6,718 nucleotides of DNA. Origin: an uncultured Alphaproteobacteria bacterium (GTDB taxonomy: Bacteria; Pseudomonadota; Alphaproteobacteria; Rs-D84). How positions within the stretch are numbered: position 1 is the stretch's first letter; each line of letters starts with the position of its first letter. The stretch spans positions 1 through 6,718 of the forward strand of contig CALCEG010000074.1 in NCBI GenBank assembly GCA_937900435.1, given 5' to 3'. The notes under the pieces are model-generated. The model was not told the DNA's origin. It searched no databases and saw nothing but the letters and a program-made list of their open reading frames with translations. The translations under genes and the position numbers were made by a program. Below are positions 1 through 5,696 of this stretch, in pieces.

Positions 1-53
1 CCGACGACCCCTTGCATGCCATGCAAGTGCTCTACCAACTGAGCTACAACCCC
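1..53 (-). tRNA. tRNA-Ala (anticodon GGC), 3' part cut off by window edge
   Basis: Reading the minus strand from base 53, the sequence folds as the first 53 nt of a tRNA. It has a 7-nt acceptor strand GGGGTTG, a D-arm GCTC-AGTTGGTA-GAGC, an anticodon arm with stem CTTGC/GCAAG and 7-nt loop ATGGCAT, a 5-nt variable loop GGGTC, and the first T-stem strand GTCGG. The loop gives anticodon GGC, which decodes Ala GCC/GCU codons. The T-loop, the 3' acceptor strand and any CCA lie beyond position 1. It has its own promoter just upstream and follows the terminator of the DUF1015 gene, so it is probably transcribed separately. Confidence 0.93.
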
Positions 54-65
54 ATGCGAAGATGT

Positions 66-94
66 ATTTTATATGTATTTATCTAAAAAGTCAA
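66..94 (-). promoter_or_regulatory. Promoter of tRNA-Ala
   Basis: On the minus strand a -35 TTGACT (94-89) and a -10 TAAAAT (71-66) are separated by 17 nt, matching the sigma-70-type consensus well. The start point would fall near base 59, about 6 nt before the mature tRNA 5' end, a normal leader length for a tRNA. The 95-117 stretch upstream is almost pure A/T and could act as an UP element; it is also the U-tract of the preceding terminator. Confidence 0.7.
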
Positions 95-99
95 ATTAA

Positions 100-172
100 A
101 TTAAAATAAAAATAAAAAATCCCCCACTTTAAACTGTGTACCAAAAAAGCAGACAGATAAAATCGGGGGATT
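100..172 (-). terminator. Intrinsic terminator of the DUF1015 gene, long loop
   Basis: On the minus strand an 8-bp perfect stem AATCCCCC (172-165) / GGGGGATT (125-118) is followed directly by a T-rich run, TTTTTTATTTTTATTTT. The loop of about 39 nt is long for an intrinsic terminator, but the GC-rich stem, the T-tract and the position 8 bases after the stop codon support the call. A short inner pairing (CTGT/ACAG) could shorten the loop. Confidence 0.7.
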
Positions 173-179
173 AATCGTT

Positions 180-1418
180 TTACGACAGTTTGTGAATTAC
201 CAAGCCACTGCGCAATTTTGGTTCAAACCAAGTTGTTTTTGGTGGCATTATGTTGCCTGAATCTGCGATGTCAATAATTTGACGCATTGTGACAGGGTAC
301 AATGCAAATGCCGCAACCATTTCGCCACTGTCTACGCGTTTTTGCAGTTCGCCCAATCCGCGAATACCACCGACAAAGTCAATACGTTTGCTGGTGCGTA
401 AATCGCCCAAATTCAGAATCTTGTCGAACACCAGGTTAGACAGAACTGTGACGTCCAATGTACCGATTGGGTCGTTGTCGTCGTATGTTCCTGCCTTTGC
501 GGTCAAAGAATACCATTTGCCACCCAAATACATACCAAAGTTATGCAATGCGTTTGGCTTATAAATTTCAGTGCCTTTTTCAACAACATCAAATGATTCA
601 GACAGTTTGCCCAAGAATTCTTCTTCGTTCAATCCGTTCAAGTCCATAACAACGCGATTATAGTCAATGATGTTTAATTGACTTTCTGGGAAAATCACAG
701 CCAAGAAATAGTTATATTCTTCGTCCCCTGTATGATTTGGGTTCGCGGCGCGTTTTTCTGCACCAACCAATGCGGCAGCAGCGGTACGATGATGCCCGTC
801 CGCGACATACAGTGCTGGAATTTGCGCAAAGATTTCTGTGATACGCGCGTTTGTTTCTGCATCGCGAATTGCCCAGAAAGTATGACCAAAGCCATCTTCT
901 GCGACAAAGTCATATTCTGGTTCTTGATTTTTAACAATATTTTCGACAATTTGATTCATTTCATCAACGTCTGGATATGCAAAGAACACAGGTTCAATAT
1001 TTGCATTTTGGATACGAACGTGAATCATACGGTCTTCTTCTTTGTCCTTGCGTGTCAGTTCGTGTTTTTTGATTTTTCCTGTCATATAGTCATCAACATT
1101 TGCCGCCGCAACCAGACCATATTGTGTACGACCATTCATTGTTTGTGCATATACATAGTACATTTCATTATCGTCTTGCACCAGCCAGCCACGTTCTTGC
1201 CACAATTTAAAGTTTTCAACCGCTTTGTCATATACAGGTTGTGAATGTTCGTCTGCGATTGGGTCAAAGTCAATTTCTGGTTTGATTATGTGCAACAAAG
1301 ATTTTTCACCAGCTTCGGCCTTGGCTTCGACCGAGTTCAAAACGTCATACGGACGTGAAGCAACTTCTGCAGCCAATTCTTTTGGTGGGCGCACCCCAGC
1401 AAATGGTTTGATTTTCAT
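180..1418 (-). CDS. DUF1015 family protein (conserved, function unknown)
   Basis: This 412-residue protein is a full-length member of the DUF1015 (COG4198-type) family, whose biochemical role is not established. Hallmarks visible are the N-terminal 'IKPFAGVRPP' with 'RPYDV' just after (residues 3-26), the charged 'KKHELTRKDKEEDR' segment (117-130), the strongly conserved 'ADGHHRTAAA' (206-215) and the C-terminal 'IMPPKTTWFEPKLRSGLVIH' block. The DGHHR signature recalls ParB/Srx-like folds, some members of which are free-serine kinases; transferring that activity here would be inference. In some bacteria DUF1015 genes sit next to serA/serC, but no such genes are here. No signal peptide or membrane segment is visible, so it is probably cytoplasmic. 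The ATG start is backed by AAGGG (1431-1427) 8 nt upstream and by the usual family N-terminus. The gene lies 49 bases after the adenylate-kinase-like gene. I see no convincing separate promoter (a weak ATGACA ... TATATA pair has a 19-nt spacer), so co-transcription is likely. Confidence 0.93.
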   Translation of the reverse strand: MKIKPFAGVRPPKELAAEVASRPYDVLNSVEAKAEAGEKSLLHIIKPEIDFDPIADEHSQPVYDKAVENFKLWQERGWLVQDDNEMYYVYAQTMNGRTQYGLVAAANVDDYMTGKIKKHELTRKDKEEDRMIHVRIQNANIEPVFFAYPDVDEMNQIVENIVKNQEPEYDFVAEDGFGHTFWAIRDAETNARITEIFAQIPALYVADGHHRTAAAALVGAEKRAANPNHTGDEEYNYFLAVIFPESQLNIIDYNRVVMDLNGLNEEEFLGKLSESFDVVEKGTEIYKPNALHNFGMYLGGKWYSLTAKAGTYDDNDPIGTLDVTVLSNLVFDKILNLGDLRTSKRIDFVGGIRGLGELQKRVDSGEMVAAFALYPVTMRQIIDIADSGNIMPPKTTWFEPKLRSGLVIHKLS

Positions 1419-1467
1419 TTTTCTTTCCCTTTGGTTAAGTTTACTTGTTAAAATTTTTATATACAGA

Positions 1468-2028
1468 CTAGTGTTCTAACGCTGTCATAATTTCCGACAA
1501 ATTATTATCTAAATTTCCGCTAACGTCAACATCAGAAAAAATAATTTTTTTTGCACCACGCAGCCATTCGATTGCCGGCACTGTTTCGTCCAAGAAAGTC
1601 TGTAATCGCGCACGAATTATGTCTTGGTTTTTATCGTCTGCGCGGGCACTGCCACTGGCGATACGTTTATTGATACGATTGATTAAAACGTCTGGCGACA
1701 CAACCAAGTTTAAAATACGAACATCAAATTTATCAGCATAATTTTCCACCAGCCACTTTGCCTGCGATGTCTTGCGTGGGAATCCGTCCAAGATTATATC
1801 CGCACCATCATTTATCTGTTTGTGCAGCAAGTCGAATAATATTTCATCAGGAACCAGATTTCCAGTTTCTATGATTTTGTGAACTTCTGATTTTGGTGGC
1901 AACGCACGCAACAACGCGCCCACGCCGATATAGTTATAGGGCTGCAAATCCAGCATCATTTTTGCAATGCTTCCTTTACCGACTCCTGGTCCACCAATCA
2001 GAACGATTATTTTCTTCTTATCTGCCAT
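1468..2028 (-). CDS. adk: Adenylate kinase family nucleoside monophosphate kinase
   Basis: A 186-residue P-loop kinase that should transfer phosphate from ATP to a nucleoside monophosphate, classically AMP. Seen: Walker A 'GGPGVGKGS' (12-20), the NMP-site Arg41 in 'ALLR', 'LVPDE' (58-62), 'DGFPR' with Arg85 and Gln89, Arg118/Arg122, and 'ARADD' with Arg129 followed by Arg141, matching the catalytic arginines of known adenylate kinases. The LID is the short type with no zinc-binding or long insertion, so the protein is shorter than the 214 residues of E. coli Adk. Odd: the usual STGD/SAGD before 'LLR' reads GVGA (35-38), losing the Thr/Ala-Asp pair at the NMP and Mg site. It may be a paralogue with altered specificity rather than the housekeeping enzyme. 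I chose the ATG at 2028 because the residues upstream align to nothing in the family and lie inside the LRR gene in another frame. The gene overlaps that LRR gene by 11 nt and its own SD-like AAAGG is 13 nt away, which suggests translational coupling. Confidence 0.88.
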   Translation of the reverse strand: MADKKKIIVLIGGPGVGKGSIAKMMLDLQPYNYIGVGALLRALPPKSEVHKIIETGNLVPDEILFDLLHKQINDGADIILDGFPRKTSQAKWLVENYADKFDVRILNLVVSPDVLINRINKRIASGSARADDKNQDIIRARLQTFLDETVPAIEWLRGAKKIIFSDVDVSGNLDNNLSEIMTALEH

Positions 2029-2812
2029 GATTTCTTTTATACCTTTGCAGTATTTTTTGAACATCTTCTTTGAACGGGTTTTCAAAGATAAGTATACTTC
2101 CTTTTAATACCTTTGGTGCGTGGCGAAAATCGGTCAGCAGGTTTGAACAACAATTAAGACCGTTTCCCACGATTCTGGGTGAGTATTTCAGGGACTTTAA
2201 TTGATTGTCGCTACAATTAAAATGACCGTTTACAATTCTTGGCGCATAACGCAGTGTTTGCAGCTTGTTATGTGCGCACAAGAAAAAACCGGTTGTAAAT
2301 TCTGGCGCGCCAATCAACGAAATCAATTCATTGTTGCAACAATCGATACCAACACCAATATTAGTTGGCATATTTTTCAATGTTTTTAATTTATTATGAT
2401 TGCATATAAAATTTCCCCCAATATGTTTGTTCTGATTATACAAATCAGTTAATTGATTACAAGAACAATCAAATTCACCATCAACAAACACAGGCGAATA
2501 ATTCAAATTTTGCAAATTATTATTATCGCAATTAAACCATCCGACGACAATCTTTGGTCCCCCATACAACGAAGTCAATTTGTTTGAACCGCACCAGAAA
2601 TCACCGTTAACCACCCTTGGTGCACCTTCTAAATCGCGTAAATTATTATGAGAACAATTAAAATCACCATTTACAACAACGTTGGATAAATTTGGTAATT
2701 TTGTTAATCCTAATTTTGACAAATTAATATCGGTATTAATAATAAAATCGCGTGGCAAGTCATATAAATTATACTTTTTTCCATCTTGCATAAAATAAAT
2801 TGCTTCAGCCAT
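2018..2812 (-). CDS. Leucine-rich-repeat-like protein with Cys/Asn ladder (copy 1)
   Basis: A 264-residue solenoid protein of the LRR type. After a cap with 'LPRDFII' (19-25) and 'GLTKLPNLSNV' (35-45) come nine units of exactly 21 residues (46-234) with pattern VxGxFxCxxNxL followed by xxLxxaP. The repeat Cys falls at 53, 74, 95, 116, 137, 158, 179, 200 and 221, and each is followed three residues later by Asn. A tenth, degenerate unit has Ile242 and Asn245 at these places, then a short basic helix-like tail ends the protein. This is the LRR 'LxLxxNxL' core with Cys in a Leu position, predicting stacked buried Cys and an Asn ladder. No signal peptide, membrane segment or enzymatic motif is seen; a protein-binding role is only inferred from the fold. 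I prefer the ATG at 2812 over the GTG at 2815 because AAGGA lies 6 nt before the ATG and only 3 nt before the GTG. It is a paralogue of its upstream neighbour and overlaps the downstream kinase gene. Confidence 0.88.
   Translation of the reverse strand: MAEAIYFMQDGKKYNLYDLPRDFIINTDINLSKLGLTKLPNLSNVVVNGDFNCSHNNLRDLEGAPRVVNGDFWCGSNKLTSLYGGPKIVVGWFNCDNNNLQNLNYSPVFVDGEFDCSCNQLTDLYNQNKHIGGNFICNHNKLKTLKNMPTNIGVGIDCCNNELISLIGAPEFTTGFFLCAHNKLQTLRYAPRIVNGHFNCSDNQLKSLKYSPRIVGNGLNCCSNLLTDFRHAPKVLKGSILIFENPFKEDVQKILQRYKRNHGR
2111..2677 (-). repeat. Nine 63-bp (21-residue) LRR-coding units
   Basis: Nine in-frame units of exactly 63 bp encode the solenoid of copy 1, with no insertion or deletion between units. 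At DNA level the units are diverged, so this is an old array kept by selection on the protein rather than a recent tandem duplication. A tenth degenerate unit follows (to about base 2048). Confidence 0.85.
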
Positions 2813-2818
2813 CACTTG

Positions 2819-2825
2819 TCCTTCT
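2819..2825 (-). promoter_or_regulatory. Ribosome binding site that decides the LRR copy 1 start
   Basis: AGAAGGA on the minus strand leaves 6 nt before ATG (2812) but 3 nt before the preceding GTG (2815), so the ATG is the better start. Confidence 0.6.
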
Positions 2826-2834
2826 TCGTACAGA

Positions 2835-2863
2835 ATGTTATATTACAGCTTTGATTTTGTCAA
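2835..2863 (-). promoter_or_regulatory. Putative promoter of LRR copy 1 and the kinase gene
   Basis: A perfect -35 TTGACA (2863-2858) is followed either by TATAAC (2842-2837, 15-nt spacer) or by TAACAT (2840-2835, 17-nt spacer). Transcription would start near 2828-2830, giving a leader of only about 16-18 nt that still holds the ribosome binding site. The -35 sits in a 9-bp hairpin with one G-U pair (2870-2862 with 2857-2849, loop GACA). The promoter lies in the 61-bp gap between the two LRR genes, so the downstream pair can be expressed without the upstream one. Confidence 0.5.
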
Positions 2864-2873
2864 ACCAAAGTAG

Positions 2874-3752
2874 TTATTTTTGCTTTATAAAACGTTTTGC
2901 GTTTTTCAAGAAAGCGAACGCATCATTATACGCTTTTTGTGTTTGTTTAAACACCATCGCGTTTAATGTTTCTTTATTGATTCCAGAAACGTATTTATAT
3001 TTCGTCACATATTGTGGCGCGACAGAATCTTTTGTAAATTTATTATTATAGCAAATAAACATACTGCCGACATGTTGCGGCGCATTTAACAAAGTCATTA
3101 TATCGTTAAAAGAACAATCGAAAAAACCGCCCACAGTTTTTGGTGCATGCTTTAAACTGTACAGATTATTTTGACTGCAATCGAACGAGCCTTTGATATT
3201 CTTTGGCGCGCCGCTTAAAGTTATCAGTTTGTTTATACAGCAAATAAAATCGCCACCGACATACTTTGGTGCGCCGTTCAGTGTTTGCAACAGGTTTGTC
3301 CCACAGTGGAATGTTTTTCCGACATATTTTGGCGCGCCGTCCAATGTTTTCAGTTGATTAAAACAACAGTCAAAATTCCCGTTAATTTTTTTCGGCGAAT
3401 ATTTCAAGGCGTTTAAACGATTGTCGCTGCAATCAAAGTTGCCACCAACGTGCCTGGGGCTATACTTCAAGGATTCCAGCAAATTCGAAGAACAATTAAA
3501 ATTCCCACCAACAAAAAAACCTGGCGCGCCGCGTAAAGACATTAGTTCATTATAGCCGCAATCAAAATTCCCCATAACAATAACATTTGACAGGTTTGGC
3601 AGTTCGGTTAACCCCATATCCGAAAAATCCAAATTCGCATCAATAATAAAGTCGTTGGGCAAATTATTTAAATCGTGTATTTTGCCTTGATATTTTATAA
3701 ACCAAGACCCGTATTCATACCAAGGGCGTATATTTTCAAGTTTTTTATTCAT
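2874..3752 (-). CDS. Leucine-rich-repeat-like protein with Cys/Asn ladder (copy 2)
   Basis: A 292-residue paralogue of the neighbouring LRR-like protein. The cap segment with 'LPNDFII' (31-37) and 'GLTELPNLSNV' (47-57) is identical to the other copy at 21 of 35 aligned positions from 'LP' to the first repeat Cys. Nine units follow (58-247), the first of 22 residues and the rest of 21. Cys is at 65, 87, 108, 129, 150, 171, 192, 213 and 234, and every one is followed by Asn three residues on. The C-terminus (about 248-292) differs from copy 1: it is a longer Lys/Ala/Phe-rich, probably helical tail ending 'FIKQK'. The extra N-terminal 15 residues with 'RPWYEYGSWF' are also specific to this copy. 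No export signal or catalytic motif is seen; binding of a partner is inferred from the fold only. The start ATG has AAAGG (3764-3760) at 7 nt. It follows rpsA's terminator and precedes copy 1 by 61 bp. Confidence 0.88.
   Translation of the reverse strand: MNKKLENIRPWYEYGSWFIKYQGKIHDLNNLPNDFIIDANLDFSDMGLTELPNLSNVIVMGNFDCGYNELMSLRGAPGFFVGGNFNCSSNLLESLKYSPRHVGGNFDCSDNRLNALKYSPKKINGNFDCCFNQLKTLDGAPKYVGKTFHCGTNLLQTLNGAPKYVGGDFICCINKLITLSGAPKNIKGSFDCSQNNLYSLKHAPKTVGGFFDCSFNDIMTLLNAPQHVGSMFICYNNKFTKDSVAPQYVTKYKYVSGINKETLNAMVFKQTQKAYNDAFAFLKNAKRFIKQK
3012..3581 (-). repeat. Nine LRR-coding units of 63-66 bp
   Basis: Nine in-frame units encode the solenoid of copy 2. Unit 1 has one extra codon (66 bp) and the other eight are 63 bp. 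Four of the nine units end in codons for Gly-Ala-Pro followed by Lys or Gly, and several share GGCGCGCC, but the units are otherwise diverged at DNA level. Confidence 0.83.
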
Positions 3753-3770
3753 TTTTTTACCTTTTTACAC

Positions 3771-3798
3771 AAGTTAGCATAAAAAAATCGCCTGTCAA
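3771..3798 (-). promoter_or_regulatory. Possible promoter of LRR copy 2, nested in the rpsA terminator
   Basis: TTGACA (3798-3793) lies in the descending arm of the rpsA terminator hairpin and is followed after 16 nt by TAACTT (3776-3771). The predicted start near 3764 would leave only about 12 nt before the ATG, placing the ribosome binding site at the very 5' end, so the call is weak. Read-through from rpsA is the alternative. Confidence 0.32.
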
Positions 3799-3813
3799 CA
3801 AAATGACAGGCGA
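3781..3813 (-). terminator. Intrinsic terminator of rpsA
   Basis: On the minus strand a perfect 10-bp stem TCGCCTGTCA (3813-3804) / TGACAGGCGA (3797-3788) with a 6-nt loop TTTTGT is followed at once by seven T (3787-3781). It lies 20 bases after the rpsA stop codon. The flank also carries an A-run on the other side (TTTT before the stem on the minus strand), but the gene layout makes minus-strand use the natural reading. Confidence 0.93.
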
Positions 3814-3833
3814 AAAACAATCACAAATTGCAA

Positions 3834-5522
3834 TTATTTTTTACTGTTTTCAATCGCTGCGCCCAAGATATCGCCCAAAACAGAACCACTGTCTGCTTCG
3901 TTTGCGAATTCTTTCACTGCTTGTTTTTCCAGTGTGACTTGCAATGCGCGAACAGACAATTTAACAGTGTTGTCTTCGACAGATACAACTGATGCTTCGA
4001 CAGAATCACCGATGTTGTATTTACCTGTGTCTTGTTCTGCTTTTTCGCGTGACAAGTCTGTGCGACGAATTACACCACGAATATCGTTTGGCAATGCCAA
4101 AATCAGTTCGTCTGGTGTGATTTCAGAAACAGTACCGCATACAACTGCGCCTTTTTTGATAGCAGCTGCGTTGTTTTCTGCGCTTTCTGTTAATTGTTTG
4201 ATGCCCAATGTAACGCGTTCTTTTTCTGGATTGATATCCAAAATTTTCGCAGTCACTTCTTGGCCACGAACGAACTTTTTCAGTTCTTCTTCGTCCAATT
4301 TGTTCCAAGACAAGTCAGAAATATGAACCATACCGTCCAATTCTGGTGTCAATGCAACGAACAAACCGAATTCAGTTGTGTTTTTGATTGGTCCAGTGAT
4401 TACATCGCCAACATTGTGTGTTTCAGCAAATTGTTTCCATGGATTTGGTTGCAACTGCTTGTATCCCAATGAAATACGGCGTTTTTCCTGGTCGATATCC
4501 AAAACGACAACATTGATTTCTTGACCATTTTGCAAAACTTTGCTTGGGTGAATGTTCTTGTTTGTCCAAGACAATTCAGACATATGTACCAAGCCTTCGA
4601 TATTGTTGCCCAGGTCAATAAATGCACCATAATCGGTCAACGAAGACACTTTACCTGATACTGTGTCGCCAACATTAAATGCGCGTGATGCAGTATCCCA
4701 TGGGTCTTCTTCCAGTTGTTTTGCACCCAATGAAATACGATGAGTTTCTGGGTCGAACTGGATAACTTTGACCATAATTTTTTCACCAACGTGAACCAAT
4801 TCGCGTGGGTGGTTGATGCGTTTCCAAGACAAGTCTGTGACGTGCAACAAACCATCAATACCGCCCAAGTCAATAAACACACCGTAATCAGTGATGTTTT
4901 TAACAGTACCTTCGATAACAGAACCCAATGAAATGTTTTTCATTGCTTCTTTTTGTGCGGCTGCGATTGCATCAGATTGGATTGCGCGACGTGAAACAAT
5001 TGCGTTTGTACGCAACGCGTCCATCTTTAATACGCGGAATTTGTCTTTCAACCCAATCAAAGATTTTGCATCGCGGATTGGTTTGTGGTCAACTTGTGAA
5101 GAAGGCATAAATGCGAATACGCCGTTGATATCGACTGTAAAGCCACCACGAACAACTTCGATAATTGTACCTTCTGGGTCGACACCTTCTGCGACTGTCT
5201 TTTCCAAGTCTTTCCATGCTTTTTCTGCGCGTGCCTTGGTATAAGACAATACAGCTGTACCTTCGCGTGTTTCATATCTTTCAACGAAAACGTCAATGAT
5301 ATCACCGACAGATGGAACAGATGCGCCAAATTCTTTTAATGGCACACGTCCTTCGGATTTCAGGCCAACATCAACCATTGCAAAGTCGCCACGAATGTCT
5401 TTGACAGTACCTTTTGTTGCATAACCTTGTAATGTTTCTTGGGTTCCATAATTTTCGTCAAACATCTGGACAAAATCTTCGCCAGACAGTGGATTAAATA
5501 AATCTTTGGATAAATCTTTCAT
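3834..5522 (-). CDS. rpsA: 30S ribosomal protein S1
   Basis: This 562-residue protein is the complete bacterial S1, which binds mRNA on the small subunit and helps start translation of mRNAs with weak or structured leaders. Six S1 (OB-fold) domains are seen: about 34-98 and 114-183 (the divergent ribosome-anchoring pair), then 198-270, 284-357, 370-444 and 456-528. Domains 3 to 5 have the classical 'DYGVFIDLGG', 'DYGAFIDLGN' and 'EFGLFVALTP' RNA-binding strands with 'GLLHVTDLSW', 'GLVHMSELSW' and 'GMVHISDLSW'. The tail 'LGDILGAA' (549-556) is typical of Alphaproteobacteria. Length is close to the 557 of E. coli. There is no Shine-Dalgarno sequence before the ATG; E. coli rpsA also lacks a strong one and is autoregulated by S1, so similar control is plausible here. 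The usual neighbour cmk is not upstream; an unrecognised gene is. The gene has its own promoter and terminator. Confidence 0.97.
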   Translation of the reverse strand: MKDLSKDLFNPLSGEDFVQMFDENYGTQETLQGYATKGTVKDIRGDFAMVDVGLKSEGRVPLKEFGASVPSVGDIIDVFVERYETREGTAVLSYTKARAEKAWKDLEKTVAEGVDPEGTIIEVVRGGFTVDINGVFAFMPSSQVDHKPIRDAKSLIGLKDKFRVLKMDALRTNAIVSRRAIQSDAIAAAQKEAMKNISLGSVIEGTVKNITDYGVFIDLGGIDGLLHVTDLSWKRINHPRELVHVGEKIMVKVIQFDPETHRISLGAKQLEEDPWDTASRAFNVGDTVSGKVSSLTDYGAFIDLGNNIEGLVHMSELSWTNKNIHPSKVLQNGQEINVVVLDIDQEKRRISLGYKQLQPNPWKQFAETHNVGDVITGPIKNTTEFGLFVALTPELDGMVHISDLSWNKLDEEELKKFVRGQEVTAKILDINPEKERVTLGIKQLTESAENNAAAIKKGAVVCGTVSEITPDELILALPNDIRGVIRRTDLSREKAEQDTGKYNIGDSVEASVVSVEDNTVKLSVRALQVTLEKQAVKEFANEADSGSVLGDILGAAIENSKK

Positions 5523-5623
5523 AAGAAATTTTCATCAAAGTTTGCCATCGCCATAATTAATTTTTTTCTAAGGCGAGGTCTTGTGGGGTTAATCGGATTG
5601 ATAATGCGCCCACCCGCAAAATC
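5523..5623 (-). promoter_or_regulatory. rpsA leader, no Shine-Dalgarno, possible 11-codon upstream ORF
   Basis: The predicted transcript has a leader of about 100 nt. Before the rpsA ATG it reads GATGAAAATTTCTT, with no anti-SD complement, and an A/U-rich tract (TTAGAAAAAAATTAATT) lies about 30-50 nt upstream, the kind of single-stranded U/A-rich site S1 binds. An upstream ATG at 5554 opens an 11-codon frame (MAMANFDENFL) whose TGA (5521-5519) overlaps the rpsA ATG as ATGA. No good ribosome binding site precedes it, so its translation is unproven. Confidence 0.35.
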
Positions 5624-5629
5624 ACGCTA

Positions 5630-5657
5630 ATTATAAACACTTTTTTCCAAAACGCAA
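5630..5657 (-). promoter_or_regulatory. Promoter of rpsA
   Basis: A perfect -10 TATAAT (5635-5630) lies 16 nt downstream of TTGCGT (5657-5652), which keeps the TTG core of the -35 consensus. The expected start near 5623 leaves the leader of about 100 nt described for rpsA. It is the best sigma-70-type match in the 170-bp gap between the two genes. Confidence 0.65.
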
Positions 5658-5680
5658 GGGGATTTGTGGGGGCGAACACA

Positions 5681-5696
5681 ATAACCCTATGGTTAT
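5681..5696 (-). other. Short inverted repeat at the end of the upstream gene
   Basis: ATAACC-CTAT-GGTTAT is a perfect 6-bp inverted repeat with a 4-nt loop and includes the TAA stop codon (5695-5693). No T-tract follows on the minus strand (next is TGTGTTCGCCCCC), so it is not a convincing intrinsic terminator. It may be a weak RNA hairpin or chance. Confidence 0.25.

Noticed and set aside
678..1244. 188-residue open frame on the plus strand inside the DUF1015 gene
   Set aside because: It is antisense to a well-supported family protein, is unusually rich in Cys, Phe and Ile, and resembles no known family; it is a shadow of the minus-strand codons.
1419..1467. Separate promoter or terminator between the kinase and DUF1015 genes
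   Set aside because: The AT-rich gap has TATATA and TATAAA but no well-spaced -35 (best is ATGACA with a 19-nt spacer), and no GC-rich hairpin with a T-tract.
2029..2085. N-terminal extension of the kinase to an upstream start
   Set aside because: The extra 19 residues are not part of the family alignment and come from reading the LRR gene's end in another frame; the family start 'KKIIVLIGGPGVGKGS' fits the ATG at 2028.
2304..3530. Four copies of the palindrome GGCGCGCC (2304, 3205, 3331, 3523) as possible protein-binding sites
   Set aside because: All four lie in LRR repeats where they encode the recurring Gly-Ala-Pro, so protein repetition and codon choice explain them.
2111..3581. CRISPR or recent tandem DNA repeats suggested by the regular spacing
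   Set aside because: The 63-bp period is in frame, the units are diverged at DNA level, and the conservation follows LRR protein positions; there are no identical repeats with unique spacers.
3934..5244. Several plus-strand and out-of-frame minus-strand open frames within rpsA
   Set aside because: They overlap a certain ribosomal protein gene and arise from its codon bias; none has recognisable domains.
5581..5671. Direct repeat TTGTGGGG at 5581 and 5664 as a possible operator pair
   Set aside because: Eight bases repeated once in a 170-bp gap is too little; the spacing and flanks give no further support.
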